A program made the position numbers and the translations under genes. A DNA stretch of 21,027 nucleotides from Jaenimonas drosophilae (Eukaryota; Euglenozoa; Kinetoplastea; Trypanosomatida; Trypanosomatidae), in NCBI GenBank assembly GCA_030849065.1, contig JASAON010001400.1:1-21027 (forward strand), in the 5' to 3' direction. The number at the start of each line of letters is the position of its first letter. Position 1 is the first letter of the stretch. The notes under the pieces were generated by a model. It had not been told where the DNA came from. It did not search any database and saw nothing but the letters and a program-made list of their open reading frames with translations. Positions 1 to 8,578 of the stretch are shown here, piece by piece.

Positions 1-165
1 ACAATCTTCGTACACGTCCACCACGGAGTGGCAGTTGTCATGGAAGGGGTGAGCTCGAATAGCCTCTTTGTAAGCCTTTTCAATTTCTGCATCTGTTTTG
101 CCTGAGGTGGCCCCCATGGGGAGGGGGAACACTTCAAGCCTGGCCTTCTTCTTCTCCGCCGCCAT
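1..165 (-). CDS. Hypothetical protein, N-terminal 55 residues only (cut by window edge)
   Basis: Reading from the ATG at 165 down to base 1 gives 55 uninterrupted codons with no stop, so the gene continues outside the window. The product starts MAAEKKKARLEVFPLPMG and ends with HPFHDNCHSVVDVYEDC. The Asp-Asn-Cys-His-Ser string resembles the DNCHS motif of the RTE1/TMEM222 (DUF778) membrane protein family. In that family, however, the motif follows a longer N-terminal region that is missing here, so the resemblance is weak and I do not assign the family. The start is supported by its position: a minus-strand pyrimidine tract (about 327-349) followed by an AG near 320-321 lies about 155 bases upstream. 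The frame stays open for some way upstream but has no nearby in-frame ATG. Function unknown. Confidence 0.6.
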   Translation of the reverse strand, partial: MAAEKKKARLEVFPLPMGATSGKTDAEIEKAYKEAIRAHPFHDNCHSVVDVYEDC

Positions 166-987
166 CAGGTCTCTCAATGACAGGGCGCCAGTGTAGCTTG
201 ACGAGCAATGAACTGGGTGGGGAAGTCTTGGAGAAAACAGGCACAATAATAGCGATACCCGAGAGATTGAGATGGAAGATGATCTATGGTGGATGCGCTC
301 TAAAAACTCACCCACTCCGCTATCGTCACAAAGAGAGATGAAGAAACGGCACATAGAGTAGCAGTGGCACAAGAACCTCAGCCACAAACTGCAAGTCATG
401 GATTAGCCACCCTCGTAGGCAAGACAAATGACCTGACCGATACAATTTCTGAAGTCTGGCCACACCCACATTATTCCCCCCAACTACTTGCCACACCTCG
501 CAGCGAAAGCAGCTCCTCATGTATGTGTACGTGTTGGGTGAGTAGTAGGTGGAGGGAGGGGGAGATAATCGTAGAACGGCTTTTGAGGCATCTCCTCCCT
601 CTGCACTGGCATGAGGCAGAGAGGTTATCCTGATACACCTTCCAGAGAGATTGGGAGATGCTGGGAAGCGATGACCCTCACACACGGCTCATTTACAGGG
701 ATGGGGGAGAGAGAGCATCGACTGAGTCAAGCGGACAGACCGGAGACTCCGACGAAGGAAATCAAGCGCACAAAGGCCGCAACACACCGAGAGGAGCGAG
801 TAATCCTCTCTGCACACCGTCTTCCCTATGAAGTCCAGCGAGGTAGGGGGGCCACAACACAAAATAAGATGGAAAAATAACGGATCACAATTGGGTGTCG
901 CTGATCATGGGGGAGGTCAGCCGCCACCACTCCTCAACCTTTGCGAAACACCGCGATTGTGAGCGCTTTCATCTATGGCAGACTGCA
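166..987. other. Long intergenic interval without a convincing gene
   Basis: These 822 bases separate the cytochrome b5 stop from the start of the next minus-strand gene, much more than the 70-400 bases seen between other neighbours. Several purine-rich stretches on the plus strand (about 548-566, 698-716, 327-349) are polypyrimidine tracts on the transcribed strand, which fits 3' UTR and trans-splicing signals. Open frames exist on both strands, but none has a recognisable domain, and the one at 326-685 on the minus strand begins with GTG. I see no RNA gene or repeat. A short unrecognised protein or non-coding RNA cannot be excluded. Confidence 0.6.
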
Positions 988-1341
988 TTACGATCGGAAG
1001 ATGAGGAACGCGAAGATCGCCAAGACGACGGAGAGAACCAAAATGGTGTAGATGTTGGAGGTGCTGGCGGCGGATGCCTTCTTCAGAAGTTGGACATCAT
1101 CAGGGTGCACCTCACCAATGTGGAGCTTCGCTAGCTCTTCCAGGGCATCGGCACCGTGGCCAACGCGCTCAAAGTCATCCGTTCCGTCCTTTCCGGCAAC
1201 ACCCAGAAGTGCATCAACACCGCCAGGGTGTTGATCCACGTACTTCGTCACATCGTACACCTTCCCCTTGCGAACAAACCACAGATCCTGCTCTGTGTTG
1301 TGCTTCTCAATCTCCGATACACGGTACAACTTGGTCGCCAT
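988..1341 (-). CDS. Cytochrome b5, tail-anchored
   Basis: The 117-residue product is a small haem electron carrier, expected to pass electrons from a reductase to ER or mitochondrial outer-membrane acceptors such as fatty acid desaturases. The cytochrome b5 fold spans about residues 4-78. The haem motif HPGG begins at His38, and the second axial ligand is probably His62 in the string GHGADA, where many family members have HS-DA. A short polar linker (about 79-93) leads to a hydrophobic segment at about 94-115 with a very short Arg-Ser tail, typical of a C-terminal membrane anchor. The ATG at 1341 is the natural start, because the haem domain begins almost at once. A minus-strand pyrimidine tract near 1404-1420 and an AG at 1391-1392 lie upstream, giving a 5' UTR of about 50 bases. 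Confidence 0.93.
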   Translation of the reverse strand: MATKLYRVSEIEKHNTEQDLWFVRKGKVYDVTKYVDQHPGGVDALLGVAGKDGTDDFERVGHGADALEELAKLHIGEVHPDDVQLLKKASAASTSNIYTILVLSVVLAIFAFLIFRS

Positions 1342-1618
1342 CTTCGGAATGAAGTGCGGTTAAGAATGTTCTTTTTTGATTTACGTAATGCTAGTGCGTG
1401 GAGGTCTCCAGAGAGGGAGATCTTCTTGGGTCAACACAAGAGAAGATCCAGAATAGGTGTGAGAGCATTAATCAAAGCACTGCCACAGAGAAGCAAGCCT
1501 CAAGTTCAGCGAAGCTTAGGCAGCGTCAGATTTCATCGAATCATATTCGTGGTATTTTTATTCGTCAGTTAAACGGTCTCAAGTCAGAGTGTGACGGCGC
1601 AGGTGCATGCAAGACGCA

Positions 1619-1996
1619 CTACGAACGAGCTCGTGCGTTGCGCTGGCGAACGCTATCGAGAATGGAAGCAAATGCCACAAAACCTAGCCGGTGCCCCATG
1701 GGCCTGGCACGACGCCGATCCTCGGCATATCCATGATACGGTGGGGGAGGTGGTAGTCCGGCTTCAAGATGTAAACGCTTTTCAATTTCGTAGAGCTGCA
1801 AATTCATCTTGCCCGCAAGCACGTCGGCGGGTACCGGAGGCGTCAGCCCCAACCGCTCACGTCGGGCATCCTTTGCTTGCTTTTGTCGTTTGTACACCTT
1901 CATCTCCACCTTGGCCAAGTTGGAAGTGAGGTCGTTCAAGCACGTCTTCATTCGGCGCTCGCGGATGCTCTTCCGCGCACGACGGACTAACTTCAT
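1619..1996 (-). CDS. Small basic protein, unrecognised
   Basis: This 125-residue frame starts with ATG at 1996 and ends in TAG. I recognise no family. The N-terminal half is very rich in Arg and Lys (MKLVRRARKSIRERRMK and the repeated KRQKQAKDARRER region) and would form a charged helix. A proline-rich stretch, including PPPPP, sits near residues 82-86, followed by another Arg-rich helix. The size, charge and position of the first helix would suit a mitochondrial ribosomal or other RNA-associated protein, but that is only a guess. It fills the interval between the LamG protein and cytochrome b5. A minus-strand poly-T/C tract at about 2108-2121, followed by an AG at 2047-2048, provides a plausible trans-splice acceptor about 50 bases before the start. 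That makes it more likely to be a real gene. Confidence 0.65.
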   Translation of the reverse strand: MKLVRRARKSIRERRMKTCLNDLTSNLAKVEMKVYKRQKQAKDARRERLGLTPPVPADVLAGKMNLQLYEIEKRLHLEAGLPPPPPYHGYAEDRRRARPMGHRLGFVAFASILDSVRQRNARARS

Positions 1997-2107
1997 TGCT
2001 ATACCTAGGAAACCTCAAAGAGTACAAAGCTCCAAGCAGTTGCTTGCTTCACGGATGGATCCAAGAGAAGATAGAATGCGAGGGGTGAAGGTTCATATAG
2101 TGGCCAC

Positions 2108-2121
2108 AAAAGAAAAAAAAA
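2108..2121 (-). promoter_or_regulatory. Polypyrimidine tract before the small basic gene
   Basis: On the transcribed strand this is an almost pure T run with one C. The first downstream AG is at 2047-2048, about 50 bases before the ATG at 1996. It is the expected layout of a kinetoplastid trans-splicing acceptor. Confidence 0.5.
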
Positions 2122-2207
2122 CGGATGCATTTTTGGCCTGTTCGGCGCCTGCACCTACTGAGCAGGGAACGTGACAGAAATTTGGCATGTCCTACATGAT
2201 CAATCCT

Positions 2208-2234
2208 TTGCGCTCACACAAAGTGTGAGCGCAA
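2208..2234. repeat. Perfect 12-bp inverted repeat with 3-base loop
   Basis: TTGCGCTCACAC at 2208-2219 and its exact reverse complement at 2223-2234 are separated by AAA. In RNA from the minus strand this would be a strong hairpin, placed 79-105 bases past the stop codon of the 1631-residue gene, so probably in its 3' UTR. It could influence mRNA stability or processing. No T-run follows, and intrinsic terminators are not expected in this kind of genome. Confidence 0.85.
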
Positions 2235-2312
2235 CCCTTCCATTCCGCCAACCGTTTATTTACATGACCACAAAGGTGTGCAGCTCCACTCTGCCGCACC
2301 GTGGCACGACGC

Positions 2313-5300
2313 TCACTTGGTGGGCTTCACCATTTCACAGTCGATGAGGCGAATATACATCTGGGGAATTGGTCGTTCGTACCACTGCTTCTTCAGATGT
2401 CGGAATTTACGAAGGTTGCAGTTGGTCTTCACGCAGTACACGTACTCTACAAAATCCACCTCCAGTTTTCCGTATCCAAAGAATGGATGCACGCCAATCT
2501 GCCAGGAGATACTACGAACCGCGATACTGTTGAGCCACTGGCTCACAAAGAGCTTCTCACTTGGATCCTCTATAGCAAACTTCACCCGCGCTCCCTCATT
2601 GATGACGTCCAGCTCCAGCTTCGTGACGCAGTCCAATGGACGGCACTTCTCCAACTCACGCAGAAGATCGTCGGTGTTGATGCCATCGATCTTTTTGTTG
2701 TGGTTTGCAAAGATAACGTGAATTGTGTTGGTGAAGGTAATCTCAGTCAACGGGAAGCCTTCAACAACATTCTTGAAGACAGCAAACATGTCACTCTGCA
2801 CCTTCACCGTTCCCACTCCAAAGGTAAGAATCACACTTACCTTTTGGCCATCGCGATCGCGCCGGAGTCGGTCCTTGGCGTCAGGTGGGAGAACAATATC
2901 ACGGACTGGAATAAGCTCTGCAGTGAACGGCAGCTCCCTATTGAGCTCTCCACGGAGCTCTTCGTGGCGCGCGGGGTTGCACGTGCACTTCATCTTGGAT
3001 ACTATGTATGAGGCGAAGCTCTTCCAATCACGCTGGTGCTCCTCGGTTTGAATACCGCCCGTGAGGGTAGCATATTTGGAGGTGGCTGGAACAATAGGCA
3101 GATGACCATCGAACGCCTTCTTCAGCATCCACGACAGTACTCGGCGTTGTTGCGGCTGATATGCCATCCTCAGCGTGTTGCCCGTGCTGCTCGCTAAACA
3201 AGACACACCACAGGACAAGGGTGTCAGAGGCTGTAGATCCACTGCCAGAATACACTGCAGTCCAAGTGGAGGTGCCTGACGATGGAGCGTTACATTGATG
3301 AGACTCTCCACATCAATCACAGTGCTGGCGAAGGGCTCAATGGAGGTGCACTCGCATGGGTAGAGGAAGCCTTGCGGCTGTCCGTCTGTGCCCAATGACT
3401 TGTACTTGGTCTCAAACTCAGTGGTGGCGATGACGGTCTGGTGCATCTCTCGAGAGAGCATCTGCACATCCGCTTCATACTCCTTCATCCAGTCATCTCT
3501 GACGATGACCTCCTCCTCCTCGACCTCAAACTGCGCCGCCTGGAATGCAGCCTCCTGCTGACGTGCCGCGTGCTCCAGCTCCTCAGCAGTTTGCTTCTTT
3601 ACCCGTGGTGGGGGAGGGGCCTTGCCCTTCTTCTTCTTACGCTTGGACTTCACGCTCAGCTTTTCTAGTTTGAACTGTTCAATGAGAGCACGGTAGCTCC
3701 CTCCCTCCTCATAGGCAATGGCCGCACGATCCTTCCCCTCTTCGAGATTGAGGTGCAGAAAGTTCAACCCACTTAGGGGCGGTTGGCGAATGTTCAACTG
3801 CCCTCCATAGCCACTAATGTACACCACATTGGAGGTGTTGGGGTTGAGATTGATGAGGGCATTCATCATGGTGGGAAGATTGGGGTTCTCTAAGCGGTCT
3901 ACCGTGTAGCCCTGCTTCTTAAGCACCTCCTCCAGCTCCTCTGTGGTGGAGGAGATGGGTGGTACTGAGGGGCACTTCACAGTGTGAAGAAGAATGAAGA
4001 GCGCATACAGGCCTTCCTTGGCTTGTACGATTGGGTTCATACGGAAGGCCCGAATTTCTTCAATCTTCCGATCTCTCACCTGACGCAGCTCGCTCCGGTT
4101 GGCAGCTTCAGTGACGGCGCCACGAATACGCCAGTTACGTTGGATGATGAGCGCCGCTTTCTCCTTTGCTCCATCCATCAGGCATTTGTTGAAGAGGGAC
4201 GACGATGCCGCCTCATCAAAGGTCATGGATGGAAAGAGATGGTGAACGATGTGTAGATGAGAGCCGTACTGTGTGTTAAGAAGATGATTGTGGAGGATGG
4301 ACGCCAGGAACCATGGCTTTCCGTTATTCTTGAGGGACTGCACAATATCCTCGGAAACCACAGATCGAGTTGCATTGAGAGGACCTAAACGAGCTGTTGT
4401 GAACGGCGTGAGCGTGTCGGCTAACAATACCCTTTCTGTACTCTCAATCATGCGGTTCAGCAGCAACTCACGTCGGCCGTGGCTTCCTTCCACTGCGAAT
4501 GGATAGTGCCACTTGAGCATGTTGCAGTTGTAGATAGCCTCTGGCGGGAACTCTGGGTCCTCAAGCTGCAGCATCGTGACGTGGCAATCGCCAATCCGCA
4601 CCACAACCATCAAGTGGCCACGAGGCAGCGACTTGGCTGAGAGTACCATATTGAATGATTCTTCCAGCTGATTGGTCGTCTCAAGCGGACGGTAGCAATC
4701 TTCAGGAATCGCTTGCCACGTTTTCCACTGCGGTCGGGTGTCGGAGACGTGTTGGTCAATCACTTCTGGGGCCGTGAAATCTCGATTGTGAAAGATGTCA
4801 TAAATGGCTTCCATAGGCGTACAGTTATCGTCAAAGTGGCATGTGAAAACCACCGCCGCAACCGACACATTGTTGTTCTTGTAGATCACCACTTCCGCCA
4901 TTGGGCTTCCATCATCTTCTGTCACTACCTCCTCCTTCACTGGGATCCACATGGTGTCATTTTTCCGGACCACATTGGTTTCGGGGTTGATCAAAAGACC
5001 GTGGTTCTCATGTGCTGTACGGTCTTGAAGCACGTAGGCGCCAGGACCCTCATCCATGGGTAGAGTGACATAGGGAAAGCCGCGGATCGAAAGATAGAAG
5101 CGGCTAATCTGGCCAATGAAGGGGCGTTTGATCTTCCAGTTGCGCACGTTGTGGCCACCAAGACACACCCAGTTATCGAACTCACGAAACCGAGTGGGAC
5201 CTTCACGCGACACGTGGAGCAAGTCCTGCGGGACGCCATCAATCTTCACCTTGAACTTGTTGGAATCGCTATCGATGCAGCGCCATACGAGGGTGTGCCA

Positions 5301-7208
5301 TTCTCCGTCCATCAAGCTTTGGCGCTCCGTGCCACGGAGCAGTGCTGAGCAGCAGCAGCCAAATGCATCCTTCAAGTAGAAGGTTGTATTCAGTTCATGA
5401 AAACGGAACTTCTCCTTCCCAAAGATTGGTTCCGCATTCAGAACGATGCCGATTTCCTGCATTTTGTAGTTGCGATCGGTGCAGCCGATTAAATTCATCA
5501 TGCACGTGGAAACACTAGTCCGGAACCGGATCTCAATGCGCCAGTTGTGCATCAGTTCGCCCCACAGAGGGAGGGTGCCCATGTTGACGACCAAGTTTCC
5601 ATCAAAGTATGGAGCAGCGTGGGGTGCGCGCTCTTCAATCTGATGGAGATTGAGAAGGGTCTCGTGATGGTCAGCAGGGATTGTTCGAGTAACTTCCGTC
5701 AGCTGACCGTCCTCCACAAGCAGGGGCCATCGGACAATAGGTTTGGCATGCTCGCCAACTGTCCAGAAGCGTAGTTCCATGATGGTTCCACGGAACACCG
5801 ACGCCGGTGCGTTGTTGTCATCCAAATAGCCACCAATGAAGAGACGGTGAGGCCAAGAGTTGAATGCAATCGGGCGTTCCTGCTGCAGATACTGAATTTC
5901 AATCATCTGACTGTCCACCATGCAATCCATCAGGCACTCATCTAAACTTCGCACGTTGAGTACAAAATGATGGAAATCCTTTCCACTGTTCAGCTCGGTT
6001 CCAGTCAGAGGGATCGTCGCCTCCAGAACCCGATTGGTTGAATCGCGAAAGAATAGGCGAAACGCAGGAGGCATGTCTGGGTACCAATTCAAACTTAGCT
6101 GAAACATTTGCCCAACATCATCTCGCTGGCCGTCCATGATTTGAATCAGGACCTTTCGCCCATCGGAAGGCTTGCAGTCGGTTCGAATCCAGAAGTCAAT
6201 GGAGAATGCCTTGATTACCTCCTCAAACTTGGGCACCCCAGGAAGTGCCATCACGGAGGTCTCTCCATCGAAGACGAACATGTGGGCAGTGCCTCCCCAG
6301 CCGTTTCCCTTGAGTGGTGTGCATTCCGTCTCGCGCTCTTTTTGAATCTCAGACAGAGCTGTCACTGTATTTCGACGCCGCTGAAGAGCGAAGAGGTATG
6401 AGTGATTGCGGGCATTCTTGTTGGCCCCGGTTGGAGAAAGATTTCCGCGACGCTGTGTCGGTGGGTGAGCGATAAACGAGGCCGGAATAATGCGCGTGCC
6501 ACGTTTGCAAGGCGGCAACAAATCTTCACGGTGTGACGATGTAAGGAGGGTGAATCGCTCGGATGACCTCGAGTGAGGAGCGTGACCTACCCCAAATTCT
6601 TTCTGCATCTGTCGCAGTTGGTCCTTGAACTTCTTAGAGAGTGGAATTCCCTTTTCACGATGGTCATCAACTACTGGCGAGCCCTCACTGGTTGACTTGG
6701 CCGCATCCTTTGGCTGGAGCTCTTCTTCATTTTCTAGCTGAAGAAGGCGTTGCATCTGCTTCTCCTTTGCAATCTCATCTGCAACAATTTGCATTCCGTA
6801 CTCTGCGGTTGACTTTGTCGCTTCCAAGAGCGCCAGTAGAAGTGGCTCGAGGTAGGTAGAGCCTTTGGCACCACGATTGATGAGAGTCACATTCTCACGA
6901 CGCCCGACGCAGTGGGCAATTTTTGACATGAGATGGCGAAACACGTTGGCATCGTCTTCGCTCACACTCTCTTCCTCTCCACCAATGTCGGTGATCATTC
7001 CGTCATACGGAGTGACAAAGAAAGTTGGTCTGGATACCGGTTCAAAGGACGATGCCAACCTCTCAACCTCTGCATCACTTGGTCTAACATCCTCTCCAGG
7101 CTCGCAAATCAAGCCAATGTGATTGCCGTGCTCAAAGAAGCGGAACTTGATGTCTCTGCGATCAGCGCGTCGCTGATCTGGAGCTTCAGTTGAGATCAGC
7201 AACACCAT
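2313..7208 (-). CDS. Giant LamG-like/IQ protein with inactive caspase-like domain
   Basis: The 1631-residue product has no signal peptide or membrane segment, so it is probably cytosolic or cytoskeletal. Two concanavalin A/LamG-like beta-sandwiches can be read: about 310-500, starting at FVFDGETSV (Asp314) with AFSIDFWIRT, and about 532-735, starting at YFDGNLVV (Asp536) with DGEWHTLVW. An IQ-type calmodulin-binding motif, AALIIQRNWRIRG, centres on Gln1023. From about 1050 the sequence reads like a caspase/metacaspase p20 core: ALFILLHTVK, then a helix with KKQGYTV, then VVYISGYGG. Tyr1134 sits where the catalytic His of SGHG would be. The later strand CILAVDLQPL keeps Asp1324 but has Gln1326 where the Cys would be. 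A Lys-rich, polyproline and charged-helix insertion (about 1185-1260) separates the two halves. The C-terminal 250 residues are unassigned. ATG 7208 lies 24 bases after a good acceptor (7233-7234). The gene call is certain; the caspase-like reading is inference. Confidence 0.95.
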   Translation of the reverse strand: MVLLISTEAPDQRRADRRDIKFRFFEHGNHIGLICEPGEDVRPSDAEVERLASSFEPVSRPTFFVTPYDGMITDIGGEEESVSEDDANVFRHLMSKIAHCVGRRENVTLINRGAKGSTYLEPLLLALLEATKSTAEYGMQIVADEIAKEKQMQRLLQLENEEELQPKDAAKSTSEGSPVVDDHREKGIPLSKKFKDQLRQMQKEFGVGHAPHSRSSERFTLLTSSHREDLLPPCKRGTRIIPASFIAHPPTQRRGNLSPTGANKNARNHSYLFALQRRRNTVTALSEIQKERETECTPLKGNGWGGTAHMFVFDGETSVMALPGVPKFEEVIKAFSIDFWIRTDCKPSDGRKVLIQIMDGQRDDVGQMFQLSLNWYPDMPPAFRLFFRDSTNRVLEATIPLTGTELNSGKDFHHFVLNVRSLDECLMDCMVDSQMIEIQYLQQERPIAFNSWPHRLFIGGYLDDNNAPASVFRGTIMELRFWTVGEHAKPIVRWPLLVEDGQLTEVTRTIPADHHETLLNLHQIEERAPHAAPYFDGNLVVNMGTLPLWGELMHNWRIEIRFRTSVSTCMMNLIGCTDRNYKMQEIGIVLNAEPIFGKEKFRFHELNTTFYLKDAFGCCCSALLRGTERQSLMDGEWHTLVWRCIDSDSNKFKVKIDGVPQDLLHVSREGPTRFREFDNWVCLGGHNVRNWKIKRPFIGQISRFYLSIRGFPYVTLPMDEGPGAYVLQDRTAHENHGLLINPETNVVRKNDTMWIPVKEEVVTEDDGSPMAEVVIYKNNNVSVAAVVFTCHFDDNCTPMEAIYDIFHNRDFTAPEVIDQHVSDTRPQWKTWQAIPEDCYRPLETTNQLEESFNMVLSAKSLPRGHLMVVVRIGDCHVTMLQLEDPEFPPEAIYNCNMLKWHYPFAVEGSHGRRELLLNRMIESTERVLLADTLTPFTTARLGPLNATRSVVSEDIVQSLKNNGKPWFLASILHNHLLNTQYGSHLHIVHHLFPSMTFDEAASSSLFNKCLMDGAKEKAALIIQRNWRIRGAVTEAANRSELRQVRDRKIEEIRAFRMNPIVQAKEGLYALFILLHTVKCPSVPPISSTTEELEEVLKKQGYTVDRLENPNLPTMMNALINLNPNTSNVVYISGYGGQLNIRQPPLSGLNFLHLNLEEGKDRAAIAYEEGGSYRALIEQFKLEKLSVKSKRKKKKGKAPPPPRVKKQTAEELEHAARQQEAAFQAAQFEVEEEEVIVRDDWMKEYEADVQMLSREMHQTVIATTEFETKYKSLGTDGQPQGFLYPCECTSIEPFASTVIDVESLINVTLHRQAPPLGLQCILAVDLQPLTPLSCGVSCLASSTGNTLRMAYQPQQRRVLSWMLKKAFDGHLPIVPATSKYATLTGGIQTEEHQRDWKSFASYIVSKMKCTCNPARHEELRGELNRELPFTAELIPVRDIVLPPDAKDRLRRDRDGQKVSVILTFGVGTVKVQSDMFAVFKNVVEGFPLTEITFTNTIHVIFANHNKKIDGINTDDLLRELEKCRPLDCVTKLELDVINEGARVKFAIEDPSEKLFVSQWLNSIAVRSISWQIGVHPFFGYGKLEVDFVEYVYCVKTNCNLRKFRHLKKQWYERPIPQMYIRLIDCEMVKPTK

Positions 7209-7232
7209 CTTTGGGGGGAGATTGTGTGCGTA

Positions 7233-7257
7233 CTAACAATGAAGTAAAACAAGATAG
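7233..7257 (-). promoter_or_regulatory. Trans-splice acceptor for the giant LamG gene
   Basis: On the minus strand a pyrimidine-rich stretch (CTATCTTGTTTTACTTCATTG, then TTAG) ends in an AG at 7233-7234, 24 bases before the ATG. A closer AG touches the ATG (7209-7210), preceded by six C, and is an alternative acceptor. Confidence 0.55.
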
Positions 7258-7555
7258 TCAGCGGTGGAATGCAAATGAGCCCCCTCCACCAGTGCTCACG
7301 TTTCCACCCCTATGTCTACGACGAAAACGACGGCTCTTCTCGCAAAGAACGAGCCCCTAAGAATAATGGTACGGAAAAGAAAGCAAAATGTGGTAGCACA
7401 ACTTGGTTGAGCACATGTAGGTTGCTACTCGTGACGGCAATGTAGGTATCAATTGTTTTTTTCGTTGTCACTCAACCCTTCATCGGGAACTGTGTGAGTG
7501 GCACAGCACTGTAGGATAGGGCGGTATCATACATCAACGGTCAAGCTCCAGAGAG
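7258..7555. other. Intergenic interval, no gene seen
   Basis: About 300 bases between the acceptor of the giant gene and the stop of the LRR gene. It should hold the LRR gene's 3' UTR and polyadenylation region. I see no plausible coding frame or RNA gene, only short purine- and pyrimidine-rich runs. Confidence 0.6.
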
Positions 7556-8578
7556 CTACTTCGACTTCTTCTTCTTCTTCTTCTTGGCCTCTTTGCGATT
7601 GAGATCCAAGATATCTACGATTTGATGGTAAATGGCCGCATCCGTCCGCTCTGTGACCACCAACTGGACAATTCGAATGTTCTTTTCAATGGCCTTCAGC
7701 AGGGCGGGTGGTCCAGTAGGTGTCAGGACGTTGAAATCTAAGTTGATTGAAGTCAGCGAAGAACTCATCTCCATTCCTTCGCACAAGGCCTCCACCGCTG
7801 CAGCAGAAGCACCGAACCCTGTATCTGCGAGATCCAGCTCCTCAATCTTGGTACCCACACTCAACGCCTGCGCAATATCCATAACTCCAGCATCTTCAAT
7901 GAGATTCCCTCGTAGGGAGAGAACTTTGATGCCACTACCTTTAATGATTCGCGAAGATATGCTCAGTGCACCGTGGGGGCCAATGCCGCAGTACTGCATA
8001 GAGAGCTGTGATAGCGTACTGTTCCACCGAAGCCCGTCACACAGCTCTTTCGCGCCGTCATCTCCAAAATTGTTGAAGTCAACGACAAGTCGCTGGATTG
8101 TACTATTCTCTGCACACAACCGACCGAGGTAACCGGCACCACGAGGACCTATTGAGCACCCCGGAAGCTCTAGGACCTCAATGCCAAAGGGATTCCTATC
8201 ATCGGTGGGTTTATACGTCTTCAGGAACTCTACGAGAAGAAGCATGCAATCGTCACCTAGATCGCAGTGATGAAGCTGAATGACTCGTAGGAACGGATAA
8301 GGAGGAAGAATTACCGTGAAGAGAAGCTTTACGTCTTTGTACGGAATTGGGTCGTGGATAAACAATGGAATTTGTGGCACACCAGTTTGATCACCATCCT
8401 TCACTCGTGTGAGTTCCGATTTTGTGCGCTTCATGAAAGGTATTGCCTCCTCACCAAGCTGTGCGCAGGCTTCGTACATGCGTCTAAGATCCGTGTCAAC
8501 GTGCAACTGCATGGCCACCGCTGCCTCTGCGGGTTGCGTTTTGGCTTTTCCATTCTTAGCCGGCGCCTTCTTGTCCAT
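7556..8578 (-). CDS. Leucine-rich repeat protein (ribonuclease-inhibitor type)
   Basis: The 340-residue product has about seven leucine-rich repeats between residues 95 and 320. Each has the form of a short strand (IEVLELPGCSI, IQRLVVDFNNF, LSQLSMQYCGI, IKVLSLRGNLI, IEELDLADTGF, LTSINLDFNVL) followed by a helix such as GAKELCDGL, which is typical of the RI subtype used as a protein-binding scaffold. The N-terminus is Lys/Ala-rich and the C-terminus ends in a run of Lys encoded by a CTT-repeat-like stretch (7566-7585), giving a basic tail. No signal peptide or TM segment is present. Many kinetoplastid LRR proteins of this type are flagellar or cytoskeletal, but nothing here proves that. ATG 8578 follows a pyrimidine tract (about 8605-8630) and an AG at 8583-8584, so the 5' UTR may be only a few bases. 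Confidence 0.9.
   Translation of the reverse strand: MDKKAPAKNGKAKTQPAEAAVAMQLHVDTDLRRMYEACAQLGEEAIPFMKRTKSELTRVKDGDQTGVPQIPLFIHDPIPYKDVKLLFTVILPPYPFLRVIQLHHCDLGDDCMLLLVEFLKTYKPTDDRNPFGIEVLELPGCSIGPRGAGYLGRLCAENSTIQRLVVDFNNFGDDGAKELCDGLRWNSTLSQLSMQYCGIGPHGALSISSRIIKGSGIKVLSLRGNLIEDAGVMDIAQALSVGTKIEELDLADTGFGASAAAVEALCEGMEMSSSLTSINLDFNVLTPTGPPALLKAIEKNIRIVQLVVTERTDAAIYHQIVDILDLNRKEAKKKKKKKSK

Noticed and set aside
326..685. 119-codon open frame on the minus strand in the long gap
   Set aside because: It begins with GTG, has no recognisable domain and shows low-complexity composition; the first ATG would be much further in. Treated as chance.
2301..3011. 236-codon open frame on the plus strand
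   Set aside because: It lies opposite the C-terminal part of the giant gene, which has a far longer frame with clear domains. It is an antisense shadow.
7566..7587. CTT-type microsatellite
   Set aside because: It is the coding sequence of the poly-Lys tail of the LRR protein, so it is reported there rather than as a separate repeat.
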